Positions 1 to 11,201 of a stretch of DNA of 64,000 bases are shown in pieces. Both the position numbers and the translations under genes were made by a program. The DNA is taken from positions 97,065,265 through 97,129,264 of the forward strand of contig OW240913.1 in NCBI GenBank assembly GCA_933207985.1, written 5' to 3'. The DNA comes from Pelobates cultripes (Eukaryota; Chordata; Amphibia; Anura; Pelobatidae). Under the pieces are notes generated by a model. That model worked only from the letters and a program-made list of their open reading frames with translations. It did not search any database and had not been told where the DNA came from. Positions within the stretch are counted from its first letter, which is position 1. Each line of letters starts with the position of its first letter.

Positions 1-540
1 TTATTGCTAATGGTTCAAACTATAACAGCAGACACATAATAATTAGATAAACAATATTTATGTGATTCAGGAGACCACATTTTTGATTACTTTGATATTA
101 TCATTATTGCACACGATGTGTTTGAAAACTAAATTAAATAATATGCAGGTGGTCTGATGTTACAAATAAAAAAAACTTAAAATAATATAAAGTTTTCTTT
201 ACAAATACAAATAGTTATTGTTTTAATTTTTATTGATTTTAATATAACACAATATTGGTTCCTACTAGAAAACAGAGCAGTTTTATTACATTGTGTTAAA
301 TATATTTAATAATTTTGTAGATATCTTACCCAATTTACTATGCAGCACTTGCCCATGTAAAACATAACAATGTATAGTATATTTTAAATAAATGCTAAAA
401 CATGATATAATGATAATAGTAATTCATTTCATAATCTGATGTAAATAGTAACAAACTATTTAACCTAGAAAGGCACATTCAGATTATTCTGGTTTTCAAG
501 TACATCCAGGGTTGTTACTAATAACCAATTTAATGGTTTT
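1..540. other. AT-rich DNA, no feature seen
   Basis: Strongly AT-rich sequence without a meaningful open frame, terminal repeat or recognisable repeat. Confidence 0.5.
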
Positions 541-560
541 ATCTACCTCGAAAGAATGAA

Positions 561-657
561 GGACTGAGTCACTCCTGCCAGGATTTGAACCGGCTACGCA
601 AGTGTTAAACAGATTCTACTGATGATGCATTAGCCCACTGAGTTATCTCACCAGTCT
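561..657 (-). repeat. tRNA-derived SINE head or tRNA pseudogene
   Basis: On the minus strand there is an A-box-like TAACTCAGTGG (635-645) and a B-box GGTTCAAATCC (581-591), the two internal RNA polymerase III promoter boxes, at tRNA-like spacing. The B-box sits in a plausible T stem (GCCGG/CTGGC with one G-T pair). A full acceptor stem cannot be drawn at the right distance, so this is not a functional tRNA. A tRNA-derived SINE head is the best reading; an isolated tRNA pseudogene is the alternative. Confidence 0.5.
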
Positions 658-879
658 TCTAATGTTTGCATTACTAAAAATGTTTAAATATATGTCAATA
701 TATGTCATATATGTCATTGTGGAATAATGATTTTCACATGGGGATACAACTTTTAGTTTGGATGGTCTGAAATTTGTTCATGTAGATTTTTCAGTTTGGA
801 CAATTACATTCAAGTAAACAAATTGTAAAATTGATTTAGACAAACCAAAAGAAGGGGGCCACCAAGTAGTGTGCTGCAA

Positions 880-1600
880 TGTGAAAATGGCTACAACATT
901 GCCTACCCTAAAAATGCCAATTATCAGTGTTCAAAATTAGATTACTATAGCTGTATTAAAAAAAATAATTGAATCAGCGAAAATATTTTTATAATGATTG
1001 TTTTTTGCTTTTCAATCTTGAATTAATGAAACATGAAGAGAAGAGGTATTATCGTGAAAAAAAAGAGAGAAGAGGGATTCATTTAAAATTAAAAAAGGGG
1101 ATTTTCAATAAATGAAAAGAGAAAGTGTGTCACAAAGGATAGCCCAATCAACTCTTCCACCCTGAGAAAAACAAATCTTTCCCACAAATCCAGTCTGTAG
1201 CATGATTGACATTCTATCAGTGTGAAAAAAAACCAATGCCATATCAACTTACACCAACTGTGTCTGTGGAGGTAACAGGCACCACAAGTCTCAGAAAAGG
1301 AGGCCAAAACATCTACAATAAACAATGTTTTTTTTAAAAATGGGCATTTTAATTTGAAAAAAGGGAGTGAGTATTGTTGGCCACATTTACCCCTTGCAGC
1401 CTGAGAAGAACAAACCTTTGCCACACATTCTTTCGGTAGTATGATTGACCCTTCTTTAGTGTGGGGAAAAAAAGTGCCTTATCAAATTATAACACTGCAT
1501 CTGTAGGAGTAGCAGATATAGTGCCACATCAAGATGCAGCTTGACATGGCGAAGCCACTACAATGTAGTAGAGGATAGTTTAAAAAGGGGATTTAAAAAA
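880..1600. repeat. Dispersed repeat family R, two diverged units
   Basis: Two diverged units (about 1140-1345 and 1400-1590) share an order of short blocks: a CTTTCCCACA-type block, a block around ATGATTGAC, a GTGTG block followed by an A-run, a block ending in GTAGCAG or GTAACAGGCACCACA, and CTACAAT. The same blocks recur near 23,990-24,170 and 26,320-26,640. Because such units lie close to BED-finger-like remnants in all three regions, I infer that they are parts of one large, old, non-autonomous hAT-like repeat; the family is not identified with certainty. Confidence 0.4.
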
Positions 1601-2017
1601 AAAAAAAAATGAAACATTGATGAATGGGTCATCAATTACCAACTCGGTTTATTTCTAATTTTTATTTTTGAATTATTCATTTTTTCAAATTTAAATTATT
1701 CCTGGTGTTGCTCTACCTGTTTTCCAAATGCCTTTAATTCTAGTGGTTTCCCTCTGCCTTGCTGAGTGCTGTGGTGTGACTACACCTTCTACCTCTGCAG
1801 ACACAGCTGAGATAAGATTATAGGTCAATGGTCTTTTTCCACTTGCTAGCTTATTGTTGTTCATTCCTTACACTCCAGTGGGAAACCAATGTACTGGTAG
1901 GAAGACTAAGAATTGCACTCTGCTGTTTCAAAATGCTTTCCAGCATGTATAATGTGGAGTTGTGTTCCACAGCTTGCTGTCGTCCTGTCACATTCTATTA
2001 TAGGCAACGTGTTTAAA

Positions 2018-2333
2018 GCACAGTAAAGGAGGAGACTATATTTAAAAGAAGAAAAACTACCACAACTAGAGGACATAGTCTTAAATTAGAGGGACAAAGG
2101 TTTAATAATAATATCAGGAAGTATTACTTTACTGAGAGGGTAGTGGATGCATGGAATAGCCTTCCAGCTGAAGTGGTAGAGGTTAACACAGTAAAGGAGT
2201 TTAAGCATGCGTGAGATAGGCATAAGGCTATCCTAACTATAAGATAAGGCCAGGGAGTAATGAAAGTATTTAGAAAATTGGGCAGACTAGATGGGCCGAA
2301 TGGATCTTATCTGCCGTCACATTCTATGTTTCT
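2018..2333 (+). mobile_element. CR1-like LINE, 3' terminal fragment
   Basis: This matches the end of the CR1 at 8301-8640 but lies in the opposite orientation. It runs from the C-terminal codons of ORF2 (the region encoding the RKYYFTERVV-type segment) through the 3' UTR to the terminal ATTCTATGTTTCT. It is a 5'-truncated dead copy with an in-frame stop and no RT domain. Confidence 0.85.
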
Positions 2334-2980
2334 AAGTCCTGTCTTCTTTTGCTCCTGTTTTAAGAGTTGGATAGCATCCTCACTATGATTGAAATTACCA
2401 GAAATCCTCCTGCACAATCAAATATGCTTGCTACCTTTGGTTTTCCTTCCAGAATAGCCGTCCACACTATACAATGTAGGCTGTGTGCAGAACAGTACAC
2501 ACCTACAAAGGAACCATCTTATAAAGCTTTGACCATGTTTGTCATATATCACAAACCCAACAGCCACATTGGTGCCTGCCTGTTCTTCAAACCCATTTTC
2601 CATCTTTTATCTGGTTGACTCAAAGATGTTTTCTGAAGTGTGCTCTTCAACCATCACTTCAGCATGTAGCAGGATAAATTAGTAGCCCTGCTGTCCTACA
2701 GATCCACTCCGCCACTCATGCTGCTAAGGTTGAAATGTTTCCACTACCCACACTATACATAGACAAAGTGGGCTGCCACCAGTGTGCCATCAAAACGAAA
2801 AAGACATGCTTGCCACTAGGAGCACCACATAAATATGTGGGGAGATTCACCAACAGATCTACAATTTTTTCCTTCAATATGAGCATGCAGGAGTTGTGTT
2901 ACTACTAAAAGTGGATTGTGAGGGAATGATGTATTGGTGAGAAAGGGCCTGTATCAGCCATTTAAATTGATTCTTTTCTA

Positions 2981-3334
2981 TCATTGATAAGTGATCCCCA
3001 TTGAGTTATGAGTTTGTAACCAGTTGGGTAACTTTTTTAGACTGCTGTTTTCATGCCCTGGCATGAAATCAAAGAAAATGTTCAAGCATAGGCTGGTGGA
3101 CTCATCCCTATGATCATTAGGAGCCTGACTGGGCCTGTCCAACCTGCACCATTCCCAACATAACCCACCTTTTCTCCTAACGGTACTACAAGTGGAGGAG
3201 GTACTGCAGCTGGTAGGTGATGAACACTGCACAGAAATTACAGTACCAGTGGACTTGCTTCCTGTGACAGAAATGTTTTCTGCTTCTTCCTTCCTTAATA
3301 CAGTCTTTTGTTGTCTTTTCATATGTAGATTCAT
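2981..3334 (-). pseudogene. hAT-like BED-finger ORF remnant
   Basis: The 117-aa open frame starts with MNLHMKRQQKTVLRKEE, which aligns by eye with MKQHLQICQKSILLREK in the repeated regions at 26,972-27,187 and 33,562-33,777. A hydrophobic-H-L-x(3-4)-C tail is what remains at the end of a BED zinc finger, as in N-termini of hAT transposases. No transposase core or RNase-H-like motif is visible. The hAT assignment is an inference; the homology among the three places is seen directly at DNA level. Confidence 0.35.
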
Positions 3335-3349
3335 GCTGATAAAAGTAAG

Positions 3350-4244
3350 AAATTGTTAGTCATTCTACTCAACAATCCCACAAATATATACTTACTCGAG
3401 AAAATGTGTTTGCTTGAACTTTTTGTTCCATTTTTAAAGTAAATCATCTAAAATACTAAACTATTCTATCAGCTAATATTTTACTATTTTACCCATATTA
3501 CCCTATAAAATGTGGTACTATTTCAGTAAGTAAAGCAAAGCTGTCAAAGAAATCTGTATTTCAACTGAAAAACCTACAGACAATGATTTGCATGCTTGCA
3601 ATGCTCTGTTAGAACAAAAGTGGCATTTACACAGGTGATGATTTAGAAAGCACTTATTATTTATTGATTAAATAATAACATATTTAATTACATTTTTCTG
3701 ATTTACTTTGAATTATTCAGCTGTTTGCAATATTTGTTGAACAGAGAAGAGTGTATATGTGTGAACATGTGAACATAGAAAGCAAAACAGGCTTATATTT
3801 TGAAAACAAAATGTAAATCATCTGTTAAATGTGCTCATTCACATTACAGAATAACTCATAAAATTTAATGTAAGCTTCCACATTTTCTAAAACAGCAAGT
3901 TACTTAAAGATAAGAAAAAAACAAAAATTAAAATCAAATATGTGATTGAATGAGGCAATACAAGATTATTTGCTAACCCTTATTCTGACTATTTTTGTCA
4001 TGTAGTTTTTGTTGTTCTACTTGTACTTTATTTCTAGCAGAATTTTAGCATTTAAGAATAGAAGTATTGTTTGTGAATAAAGCAATTTACAAAACTACCA
4101 CCCAGAAAGAGACAAAAAAAAGGTGCTTATCTGGATTTCTATTAAAATATTTAACTTCCTTTTGAACCAAGGATTTCCAAGAGTTTGTGTATTTGTAACT
4201 GAGGAGTTTTTGGCACAATTGCTATGTGTTTATTCTACCATAAT
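3350..4244. other. No feature seen
   Basis: AT-rich sequence without open frames, terminal repeats or recognised repeats. Confidence 0.5.
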
Positions 4245-4602
4245 TTAAAGGATAACTAATGTCATGAAGACCACCTCATCTCAGCAGAGGTGTTTGTGTG
4301 CAGTGACATTTCATTTTAACCCTGCAATGTTGTAGAAACTGCAATGTCTACACTGCAGGGTTAAATACACCTTTATGGCAGCTACTAAGAGACACCTCCT
4401 TCTCCAGAACTGAGTGAAACTCTGTCCAGAAATCAAATGCTGCTGAAAGGCCATGCATGCATACCTCCAATCCAATGCTCTTCTAGGAAAGCAATGGATT
4501 AGAGGAGATAGCGAGTGATGTCAGCTTGGATGCTTATATCAGGAAGTGGAGCTGGAAGCCGCATCAGGGAAGTCCTGTCTCTGGTGAGTAATGACTCTTT
4601 AA
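4245..4602. mobile_element. T2/Kolobok-like MITE (diverged)
   Basis: The piece starts TTAAAGGATAACTAAT and ends GACTCTTTAA, consistent with TTAA target sites and TTAAAG-type termini of T2 MITEs known from Xenopus. Inside is the pair TTAACCCTGCAA ... TGCAGGGTTAAA, which also occurs inside the clearer MITE at 38,720-39,073, supporting the assignment. No coding capacity. Confidence 0.6.
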
Positions 4603-5390
4603 CATACTTTTGAATGTCACAGGGGACAGACAAAGGGAGTTGGATAGAAGGGAACATATAGTCCTGAAAGTACGTATAGTTCCCTTCAATTATTTCTCTT
4701 TAAGTACACCCATGCATCTTATATATTGGTTTTTAAAAGACTAATATGAATTTCTTCTGATTTCCTTTTTGTGGACATAACATTAAACAGGAGTAAAACA
4801 TTAAATGCAAAAAAAAAAATACATTCAACAGTTTTGCTTATAATGAATTCATAATAACTTGTGCAACTAAAGAAAATAACAATACATATTTACTTATTAG
4901 TTTTTTTAATTTAGATGTTTTATTGTTTTTTAAATAAATAAATTTACAACCTTTTGAGAATACAGTACACGTTTTTTAGAATTCATTCATGCCAATTTAA
5001 CAAATATCACCTCAACATTTTTCTTATCAATAATAATAGTTTAATTTGTATAGCAGAAACTAATACTCTCTGAGTGATAAGGAATATAATATAATTTAAA
5101 AAAATAAATAAATAAAAAGCAGAAAACGAGTAGCTTACAAAAATATTCAAAGATGTGGTCTCATTCTTACTCTTTAGGTCATAAACCAATAATCATAACT
5201 CCTAGATCAAAAATCACAGTCACGTATTAGCAGATGATTCTAAGTGCTGCTACAAAGTGTATTTGGAGATATTCTGGAGAGTTTTATTGAAAATTCAACT
5301 AAGATTTTTCTTTTTACTTTTACAGGTAAGAGTCATCTAGGAAAAGGTTTTAGATTTAACAAGATTAGATTTCCTGTTGAAAATTGGGGG
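4603..5390. other. No feature seen
   Basis: AT-rich sequence; short open frames here are low-complexity and are not supported as genes. Confidence 0.5.
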
Positions 5391-5480
5391 ATATGATAGA
5401 AACATTTAAATATATAAGGGGAATCAACACAGTAATGGGGAAGACTATAGTTAAAAGAAGAAAAACTACCACAACATGAG
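5391..5480 (+). mobile_element. CR1-like LINE fragment
   Basis: About 90 bp read ATGATAGAAACATTTAAATA and onward, matching the CR1 C-terminal coding region that appears in reverse complement at about 8,560-8,650. Both ends are abrupt; it is a short relic. Confidence 0.7.
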
Positions 5481-5668
5481 GACTTTGCAAAGCTGCAAAT
5501 GCAAACAGAAGGTACATTCCTTTTGTGATTTCTAGATAATCTCGTCATTGCTTGTTCTATGTATAAAAAAAAAAGGAAATCCTTTATTTCAAAATCCAAC
5601 AGGTTGGTATTAAGAAATTTGCATTATTCAGTAGAAACCATAACAATATCTTGCTACTTGTTTTTCTC

Positions 5669-5971
5669 TCTTTAAGTTTAAAGGGCAATCCAGACGTGAA
5701 CCCCTTGCTCACGATGCCTAGAGGGATATTGGCTATACCTTACTGATGATACCTTACATGGTTGAAACGATCGTCTGGGGTTGTCGTATCTCTTGTGCAG
5801 AGGGAACTTGCTGGTATTTTGGATCTGGACTGCCCGTACAGGTGGGAGCAGTCTGATATGCTTCAGATATGTTCTCTCTGTAATGGCACAAGTTGAGCTA
5901 AAACCAGTTTGAGATCTGAGAGGGGACCCACCGAAGGACAGGCTAATTGAGCTGTTGTCCGTTCTCACCTC
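5669..5971 (+). mobile_element. 303-bp hammerhead-bearing retroposed element
   Basis: A 303-bp segment is bounded by perfect 20-bp direct repeats at 5649-5668 and 5972-5991 (both begin TCTTGCTACT and end TTTTTCTC), read as target-site duplications. It has no tRNA-type A/B boxes, no terminal inverted repeats and no RT code. It contains a hammerhead ribozyme at 5737-5781 on the plus strand. The size and hammerhead resemble animal retrozyme or hammerhead-satellite monomers; a SINE carrying a ribozyme is the alternative. The 20-bp duplication suggests LINE-type target-primed insertion. The minus-strand 96-codon frame across it has no family signature. Confidence 0.6.
5737..5781 (+). ncRNA. Type I hammerhead ribozyme candidate
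   Basis: Stem I pairs ACCTTA (5737-5742) with TGGGGT (5776-5781), six pairs including two G-U. The core CTGATGA (5743-5749) is canonical. Stem II pairs ACC (5751-5753) with GGT (5760-5762). The second core strand GAAAC is 5764-5768. Stem III is two pairs (AC/GT) closed by GATC, and the cleavage triplet GTC is 5773-5775, so cleavage is predicted after C5775. Very short stem III is known for hammerheads of PLEs and retrozymes. All conserved core positions are present; stem II is short and flanked by a U-U mismatch, so activity is uncertain. Confidence 0.65.
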
Positions 5972-5991
5972 TCTTGCTACTTGTTTTTCTC

Positions 5992-8300
5992 AACCCAACA
6001 ATATCTGTTTTATATAGTCAATAACATGTTGATAAAATACTTGAATCATTGGGAAAAACTACCAAATATGTTCTTAAGTGCCTATTTCCTGTCCACACCA
6101 ATACTTATCTAAATTTGGAAAATATAAGTTGAATTGTGCTGGTGTTTTTAACCAACATGTTACTCTTTTATAGAATATTCCCCTTTTAGCTTGATTGACC
6201 GAGTTTTGCATTATTTGGAAAGTATAAGACCAGTATAAGACCAATCATTAATTGTAATTTAGATATGAAGGGCTGCAGCAAATTTTTTCTCTGAAAATGC
6301 CTTAATGTTTCTTCTTTTACCCCTTTCTGTATCATAGAGTATATTGTAGATATAGACATAATTCAATGTTTTTCTGAATTGCATAACTGCTTAAATAATG
6401 ATAATTCTCTAGGTTTTCATTTTGATAAAACCTTGTCCGTATGGAAGCTATAAAGCTGTAAATACTTAAGGAGGTCCTTTCTTGCAGATCCCAACAAACC
6501 ATTCAAAGTTGGAATTGAATTACCTCTAATATAGTATATAAAGCTTGTTGAGGTAATCCATAAAGTCTGGTTAAAATAGCGGTGCCTTCACCATTCAAAA
6601 AATCTGAGTTTCCTGCAATTGGATATTAAGGCGATAAACCCAGTGATAGCTTCCATGTATCTGTATATCTCCTCCATAAAACCAATACATTAGATATTAA
6701 AGGATGTAATGACGGATTTAATCTTTGCATAGGGCACGTTACCTATGGTAGTAATTGAAGCGGTGCAGTCTGTATAATAAGTACCAGGGTCGTTGTTGTT
6801 TACAATCAGTCCATTCTCTAATTCTAGTAAGGACTACTGCAGGATAATAATAAAACATCTTAGGCAATCCCATCCCACCCCTATCTCTATGACCAGTTAG
6901 AATATTATATGCAAATCAAGGTTGTTTATAATTCCAAAAAAAGGGGACAATGATTTTCCTTAAGTTTATAAATACAGACAGTGTATAGATATTGGGAGTG
7001 TCTGAAACAGAAATAGAATTTTTGGTAATATCACCATTTTAATTATATTAATACACCCCATCATGGAAAATTGAGGTTTATTCCATCTACTCAGATCGCT
7101 TTTAATTTCTGCTAATATGGGCAAATGATTAGCTTTAATAAGACTATCAATCGAGGATGTGAGAGTAACCCCTGTGTATCTAAGCCAAAATTTCAATATT
7201 TTGGAGATCCTAATTCCCAGCATCTCACATTTAAATTTTAATAAAATTCATCAGCAAATGCTGATCCTTTAATTTGAGGATTTTTCCTTATTGACTGTAG
7301 TAGGGGGTTCGATGGCCAGAGCAAAGAGGAGAGGAAATAGGGGGTACTCCTGCCTCATTCCATTCTTAATATAAAAAGTGTTAGAGTATTGTCCATTCAC
7401 CTTAATACTTGCTGTAGATAAACCCAGTGATAAACCCAGTGATAGCTTCCATGTATCTGTATATCTCCTCCATAAAACCAATACATTAGATATTAAAGGA
7501 TGTAATGACGGATTTAATCTTTGCATAGGGCACGTTACCTATGGTAGTAATTGAAGCGGTGCAGTCTGTATAATGAGTACCAGGGTCGTTGTTGTTTACA
7601 ATCAGTCCATTCTCTAATTCTAGTAAGGACTACTGCAGGATAATAATAAAACAACTTAGGCAATCCCATCCCACCCCTATCTCTATGGCCAGTTAGAATA
7701 TTATATGCAAATCAAGGTTGTTTATAATTCCAAAAAAAGGGGACAATGATTTTCCTTAAGTTTATAAATACAGACAGGGTATAGATATTGGGAGTGTCTG
7801 AAACAGAAATAGAATTTTTGGTAATATCACCATTTTAATTATATTAATACACCCCATCATGGAAAATTGAGGTTTATTCCATCTACTCAGATCGCTTTTA
7901 ATTTCTGCTAATATGGGCAAATGATTAGCTTTAATAAGACTATCAATCGAGGATGTGAGAGTAACCCCTGTGTATCTAAGCCAAAATTTCAATATTTTGG
8001 AGATCCTAATTCCCAGCATCTCACATTTAAATTTTAATAAAATTCATCAGCAAATGCTGATCCTTTAATTTGAGGATTTTTCCTTATTGACTGTAGTAGA
8101 GGGTTCGATGGCCAGAGCAAAGAGGAGAGGAAATAGGGGGTACTCCTGCCTCATTCCATTCTTAATATAAAAAGTGTTAGAGTATTGTCCATTCACCTTA
8201 ATACTTGCTGTAGGGTCCATATACAATGTCTGTCCCCAATATCTAAACCTCTCGCCAAGCTCTACTACCTCTAATATACAGTATAGATAGGTCCAATCCA
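5992..8300 (-). pseudogene. L1/Tx1-like LINE, 3' part of ORF2 (broken)
   Basis: Read on the minus strand, this continues the RT begun at 11,202-11,560: WTYLYCILEVVEL, then ASIKVNGQYSN, a degraded GMRQGCPLSPLLF-type motif (GMRQEYPLFPLLF), then IKSDLSRWNKP and INIIKMVILPKILFLFQ, typical of the L1 region after the RT fingers and palm. Farther on, around 6,050-6,480, KYLQLYSFH and a W..TP...FP..CW/C..GT..HIW-like segment mark the L1 C-terminus. The segment that should carry the catalytic (F/Y)xDD motif is deleted in both tandem copies. Stops and frameshifts make it dead. The lower boundary, next to the 20-bp repeat near 5,991, is approximate. Confidence 0.8.
6633..8213 (-). repeat. 796-bp tandem duplication inside the L1
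   Basis: 6633-7417 is repeated at 7429-8213 at a constant offset of 796 with only a few substitutions seen (for example ATAATAAGTACC versus ATAATGAGTACC, GACAGTGTATAG versus GACAGGGTATAG). The junction (7417-7440) carries the 12-mer GATAAACCCAGT twice. Both copies share the loss of the RT catalytic motif, so that deletion preceded the duplication. Confidence 0.9.
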
Positions 8301-9013
8301 TAGAAACATAGAAACATAGAATGTGATGGCAGAACCATTCGGCCCATTTAGTCTGCCCAATTTTCTAAATACCTTATCTTATAGTTAGGATAGCTTTATG
8401 CCTATCCCAAGCATGCTTAACCTCCTTTACTGTGTTAACCTCTACCACTTCAGCTGGAAGGCTATTACATGTATCCACTACCCTCTCAGTAAAGTAATAC
8501 TTCCTGATATTATTTTTAAACCTTTGTCCCTCTAATTTAAGACTACGTCCTCTTGTTGTGTTAGTTTTTCTTCTTTTAAATATGGTCTCCTCCTTTACTG
8601 TGTTGATTCCCTTTATGTATTTAAATGTTTCTATCATATCCCCCCTGTCTCATCTTCCTCCAAGCTATACATGTTAAGATCCTTTAACCTTTCCTGGTAA
8701 GTTGTATCCTCCAATCCATGAACCAGTTTAGTAGCCCTTCTCTGAACTCTCTCTAAAGTATCAATATCCTTCTGAAGATATGGTCTCCAGTACTGCGTAC
8801 AATACTCCAAGTGAGGTCTCACCAGTGTTCTGTACAATGGCATGAGCACTTCCCTCTTTCTACTGCTAATGCCTCTCACTAAACAACCAAGCATTCTGCT
8901 AGCATTTCTTGCTGCTCTATTACATTGTCTGCCTACCTTTAAGTCTTCAGAAATAATCACCCCTAAATCTTAGGACTCTATTAAATATTCTGTACTCTGC
9001 CCTTGGGTTTTTA

Positions 9014-10389
9014 CAGTCAGGTCCATAAATATTGAGACAATTCTAATCTTTTTGGCTCAGCTGTTCCATGGCCAGGTGTGTGTTATTATCCCATTTACAA
9101 GGAGCAGATAAAAAGTCCAGAGTTCATTTCAAGTGTGCTATTTGCATTTGGAATCTGTTGCTGTCAACTCTCAATATGAGATCCAAAGAGCTGTCACTAT
9201 CAGTGAAGCAAGCCATTATTAGGCTGAAAAAACAAACCAAACCCATCAGAGAGATAGCAAAAACATTAGGTGTGGCCAAATCAACTGTTCGGAACATCCT
9301 TAAAAAGAAAGAACGCACTGGTGAGCTCAGCAACACCAAAAGACCCGGAAGACCACAGAAAACAACTGTGGTGGATGACCGAAGAATTCTTTCCCTGGTG
9401 AAGAAAACACCCTTCACAACAATTGGCCAGATCAAGAATACTCTCCAGGAGGTAGGTGTATGTGTGTCAAAGTCAACAATCAAGAGAAGACTTCACCAGA
9501 GTGAATACAGGGGGTTCACCACAAGATGTAAACCATTGGTGAGCCTCAAAAACAGGAAGGCCAGATTAGAGTTTGCCAAACAACATCTAACATCTAACAA
9601 CATCCTATGGACAGATGAGACCAAGATCAACTTGTACCAGAGTGATGGGAAGAGAAGAGTATGGAGAAGGAAAGGAACTGATCATCATCCAAAGCATACC
9701 ACCTCATCAGTGAAGCATGGTGGTGGTAGTGTCATGGCGTGGGCATGTATGGCTGCCAATGGAACTGGTTCTCTTGTAATTATTGATGATGTGACTGCTG
9801 ACAAAAGCATCAGGATGAATTCTAAAAAGTGTTTCGGGCAATATTATCTGCTCATATTCAGCAAAATGCTCAGAACTCATTGGACGGCGCTTCACAGTGC
9901 AGATGGACAATGACCTGAAGCATACTGCAAAATCAACCAAAGAGTTTTTTTTAAGGGAAAGAAGTGGAATGTTATGCAATAGCCAAGTCAATCACCTGAA
10001 CTGAATCTGACTGAGCATGCATTTCACTTGATGAAGACAAAACTGAAGGGAAATTGCCCCAAGAACAAGCAGGAACTGAAGACAGTTGCAGTAGAGGCCT
10101 GGCAGAGCATCACCAGGGATGAAACCCATGTATTAAAAAGTGAAAGTTTGATTTATGACTGTTAATCTGTCCCATTACTTTTGGTCCCTTAAAAAGTGGG
10201 AGGCACATATACAAACTGTTGTAATTCCTACACCGTTCACCTGATTTGGATGTAAATACACTCAAATTAAAGCTGAAAGTCTGCAGTTAAAGCACATCTT
10301 GTTTGTTTTATTTCACACCCATTGTGTTGGTGTATAGAGCCTAAAAGATTAGAATTGTGTCGATGTCCCAATATTTATGGACCTGACTG
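9014..10389 (+). mobile_element. Tc1-like DNA transposon inserted in the CR1
   Basis: Terminal inverted repeats start CAGTCAGGTCCATAAATATT and end with its complement AATATTTATGGACCTGACTG; outside them lie TA (9012-9013) and TA (10390-10391), the Tc1/mariner target duplication. Length 1,376 bp is normal for an autonomous Tc1 element. Removing it restores the CR1 ORF across KIMHLGR ... KTQGQ. Confidence 0.95.
9176..10150 (+). pseudogene. Tc1 transposase, frameshifted
   Basis: From ATG 9176 the frame encodes a paired-like helix-turn-helix region (MRSKELSLSVKQAIIRLKKQ, then VAKSTVRNILKKK), the GRP linker (RPGRPQKTT), a second HTH, and the catalytic start ILWTDETK (first Asp) followed by VKHGGGSVMAW. 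An ATG at 9068 extends the same frame, but 9176 matches the family start. The frame is lost after VTADKS (near 9,815); the second Asp survives in a different frame as MDNDLKH and the Glu as SPELNLTEHAF, about 34 residues on (DD34E). Full family length is about 340 residues. Frameshifts and a stop make it inactive. Confidence 0.9.
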
Positions 10390-11201
10390 TACGTCCAAGA
10401 TGCATTATTTTGCACGTATCCACATTAAATGTCAGTTGCCACAACTCTGACCATTTTTCTAGTTTACCTAAATCATTTGCCATTTGGCTTATCCCTCCTG
10501 GAACATCAACCCTCTTACATATCTTAGTATCATCAGCAAAAAGACATACCTTACCATCAAGACTTTCTGCAATATAACTAATAAAAATATTAAAGAGAAT
10601 GGGTCCAAGTACAGACCCCTGAGGTACCCCACTGGTGACAAGCCCAAGCTTTGAATATTCTCCATTGACTACAACCCTTTGTTGCCTGTCACTCAGCCAC
10701 TGCCTTAACCATTCAACAACATTTGAATCCAAACTTAAAGATTGCAATTTATTGATAAGCCTTCTATGTGCAACAGTGTCAAAGGCCTTACTGAAATCTA
10801 GGTAAGCAATGTCTACTGCACCACCCTGGTCTATTATTTTAGTTACCCAATCAAAAAAATCAATAAGATTAGTTTGGCAGGATCTCCCTGAAGTAAACCC
10901 ATGTTGTCTCTGATCTTGAAATCCATGTGTTTTTAGATGTTCAACAATCCTATCCTTTAACATGGTTTCCATTACTTTCCCCACTACTGAAGTAAGGCTT
11001 ACTGGCCTAAAGTTGCCCGACTCCTCCCTACTACCTTTCTTGTGAATGGGCACAACATTCGCTAACCTCCAATCTTCGGGGACTACTCCTGTTAACAATG
11101 ATTGGTTAAATAAATCTGTTAATGATTTTGCTAGAACACCACTAAGCTCTTTTAATAACCTTGGGTGTATTCCCATTGACTTATTTGTCTTTACTTTTGA
11201 C

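Larger units (their letters stand above)
8301..11201 (-). mobile_element. CR1-like LINE inserted in the L1
   Basis: A 5'-truncated, minus-strand LINE lies between direct repeats ATCCA (8296-8300 and 11202-11206); removing it and one repeat rejoins the L1 reading DRVD-WT. Its RT reads ANVVPIHKKGSREESGNFRPVSL, IAYLDFSKAFDTVAH, VPQGSVLGPILFNIFI and the catalytic FADDTKI, all intact. After the Tc1 insert it continues with LVRPHLEYCTQYWRPYLQKD and, after a frameshift near 8,635, RKYYFTERVV, then a 3' UTR ending in ATAGAAACATAGA-type repeats. Jockey-superfamily, CR1-like by motif. Frameshift, one stop near 8,972 and the Tc1 insertion inactivate it. Confidence 0.9.

Noticed and set aside
561..657. 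Functional tRNA gene
   Set aside because: A- and B-box are present but no acceptor stem or clear anticodon arm can be drawn.
7269..7526. Chimeric L1 ORF as a new protein
   Set aside because: It simply spans the tandem-duplication junction; the repeated LSLGLSLGLS is the duplicated 12-mer.
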